The position numbers and the translations under genes were made by a program. The notes under the pieces were generated by a model, which worked only from the letters and a program-made list of their open reading frames with translations, was not told the origin of the DNA and ran no database searches. Below are positions 61,758 through 64,000 of a stretch of 64,000 nucleotides of DNA, one piece after another (the first letter of the stretch is position 1; each line of letters begins with the position of its first letter). The stretch covers positions 134,891,602-134,955,601 of the forward strand of contig NC_086247.1 in the NCBI RefSeq assembly GCF_021018805.1. The letters are read 5' to 3'. Source of the stretch: Prinia subflava. Its lineage: Eukaryota; Chordata; Aves; Passeriformes; Cisticolidae.

Positions 61758-61881
61758 GAAAAAAAAAAATTAAAAATAAAAAACAACAAAAAAACACCCA
61801 AACAAACAATAACCAAAAAAACCCACAAAACCCCAAAACCACAAAAAAGCAAACCAAAAAAACCTATAAAAACAAAAAATC
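61758..61881. repeat. A/C-rich (CAAAA)n-like low-complexity tract
   Basis: Over about 120 bases the + strand is nearly free of G and consists of A runs split by C and CC. Open frames across it are compositional. Confidence 0.85.
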
Positions 61882-64000
61882 CCATAATGCCAATGTATTC
61901 CTCCTACATTATACATGCTTGGCATTTCTTTGCCTCTTTTATTGTTATCAAAAATATGGGCATGAAAATGATCTTTGATTTTTGAGGTTACACAAATTAA
62001 AATTCCTGATTTTCATGCGGTTTAGCCTGTTGACTAATTAATTACTACATAGGAAACTGGCAATGAAAACCCTATATAAACAGTGTTACTGTGTTCCTAA
62101 TTGTTATTTTGCAACATACTCTGGCTCTTATCCTTGACTCAGTTTTGAAGTGGGGCAGTAAGAGCATCCTGCTTACCACCTCCTTCAGAATAAGGTTAGA
62201 GGCCATGATTTTATCCTTCTTTGAAGAATAAGATTCTGGTATGACCTTAGAGTTGAAAAGAATGAAATTTGAGAAGTCTGATTAAAAAAACTGTCTAGAC
62301 TGCAGATCTCAATGGTACATAGAATTCAGCATAAATTCTAAGTACTCTTATCCTTACTGTTGAAGTATATAATCCAAAATATAGACATTAATGGCCTCAG
62401 TGCTAGTGTGGGAAGTTTATTCATAAACTGGTGACTTGTACAACACAAAAGATCACATTGTCTGTGGTAGAGCTAACAGATGGTTTAGAATTATCCTAGC
62501 TAAAAGCCAGTCTGTGAAGGTAATGCTCTAAAATCCTTGCCAACCATTAGCAATCATTTGCATGTTCCTAGCTCTCTGTTCAACTATTTAACATGTCAGC
62601 CTGTTATAACCTCTTACAATTCAGGTGAGAAATCCAGAACAATACCCCTCTGCTTGCTATGTTTTGCTGTAATTTTCCATAAATTATTTTAATATTTACT
62701 ACAAGCTTTCTGTCAAAAGGGAATATTCCCTAATGAGACAGCATGTGATTAAGGCTCATTTTATCTGGACACCTCATGCAAAAGATTTCACCTGTAATAG
62801 GGCACTCAGTACACACATTACCAATTTCTTTTTACACACCTTAAAAATTAATGTGTGTTTTTTGTAAATACAGGTAGAATGACACTGTAATTTTTCAGGA
62901 GAATAAGAATTTTCCTGGATGGTGGATTACCTTCTACTTTGACTACATTTCTAACTGTATGATTGTTTCACACAGGCTGCACTTCGGTTTGAAGAGCTGA
63001 CTATCCTAATTTAATCTTTTTTGATCTTACAGAAGCTCTTGCTTCTAAGCCCTGTTTCTAAAATATGTATCCCAACTTTTGGCTGCTGCTTCTATTAGAC
63101 TGGACCCTACTACTTCTTTGTTTGCTTTAGAAAAGATTCTGAAAGTTCCTTGCTCTCAGTAGAGTGCCCAGCACTGCAGTATTGACAGCTGCAGGGATTT
63201 TGGCAAAATACATCGTTACTTCTGCTTCAAACTTTTCTAATTTCTCCTGAAGTTTCTCTATATATTTTCTGTTCAACTTGGCTACTGCATCCTGGTTTAG
63301 TACCACATCTCACAGATTCATTCTTAATTTTATTAATTTTTAACCTCTGAACCAGGTTGTAATGAAAATGAATTTATTTTAAAAAAATAAATAGGTAAAA
63401 TAAACCAAACCTTTCACTTGTGGCATTAGTACTGCAAGAACTCATCACTTCTTCCCAGAAACAAAATAAAGCCAAGCCAAACAAAAAATGAATTAGTTTG
63501 CTGTTTTCATAATTTTTGAGAGAAATATGCAAATTGTTCAGTAATTCAAAAATTCACAATAAACATGTGAAAAGGCAGTAGACTAAAAAGAAAGGAGTCT
63601 TCTTCAAGAAGGCTAGAGTGCAATTTCTCCTGATTTACATTCACACAATAAAAATGAGTATAATCCTTTTCATGCATCAGAAACAATTTATGCATTAAGA
63701 TGACAATTTTGCCAGCATATTTTGTCAGACACCTACTCATGCCAATTCCAAATACACTGTGTCCTTTCTTCATCTGCTGTGTTTTCTCTCTAACTTTGAA
63801 GAGAAACTCGTTGCATCCTCATCAGTGGTTTTCCTAAGTTAACTTTCAATAGGTTCTAGAATCTCCTCCACAAAACCCTTTAAGACAGTTTCTTTGATAG
63901 TTAATTTTAAGCTTTTCTTTCTAGTATTGTGAGACTATGAATAATTCCTTTATTTTGTTTAAGCTTTCCTGCTGCAGAAAAATTATAGATTTATTTCTGA

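Overview
The window is vertebrate genomic DNA and almost certainly from a bird. It has long AT-rich introns, CR1 LINEs ending in the bird/reptile-type ATTCTGTG/ATTCTATG tail, and an LTR of avian ERVL type. There is no prokaryotic gene organisation, no CRISPR array and no operon. A songbird or other neoavian is my guess, but the sequence alone does not fix the species.

The only host gene I can support is PLXDC2 (plexin domain-containing protein 2, TEM7R) on the + strand. Four internal coding exons lie at 10345-10491, 15284-15353, 54530-54652 and 57502-57620. Their reading phases join cleanly, they total 459 nt (153 codons), and each has GT/AG borders. They encode the conserved extracellular region N-terminal to the PSI (plexin repeat) domain. 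The start, signal peptide, PSI domain, transmembrane segment and tail are outside the window. Everything else is intron of this gene: at least 10.3 kb upstream, 4.8 kb, 39.2 kb, 2.8 kb, and at least 6.4 kb downstream.

Layout: 1-540 holds a long (TTCC)n microsatellite that becomes a GC-containing minisatellite and a (CCCCT)n tract. At 3225-9377 sits a very young endogenous retrovirus, antisense to PLXDC2. It has 1.23-kb LTRs that differ by 3 substitutions and one 2-bp indel, a perfect 6-bp target-site duplication, a polypurine tract and a gag remnant with a capsid major homology region. It has no pro, pol or env that I can recognise. At 22330-26746 is a nearly full-length sense-strand CR1 LINE with decayed ORF1 (esterase type) and ORF2 (endonuclease/reverse transcriptase); a 44-bp tandem repeat has expanded inside ORF2. 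Shorter CR1 pieces lie at 36431-36850 and 58331-58397, with a doubtful one near 34670. An old avian ERVL-type LTR covers 49937-50755. The rest is unremarkable intron with homopolymer tracts, short inverted repeats and a G-rich tract.

No undescribed multi-gene system is visible. The strongest candidate for something new is the gag-only provirus: it inserted recently, lacks its own polymerase, and has about 1.9 kb of unidentified sequence where pol/env should be. It was therefore presumably mobilised in trans.
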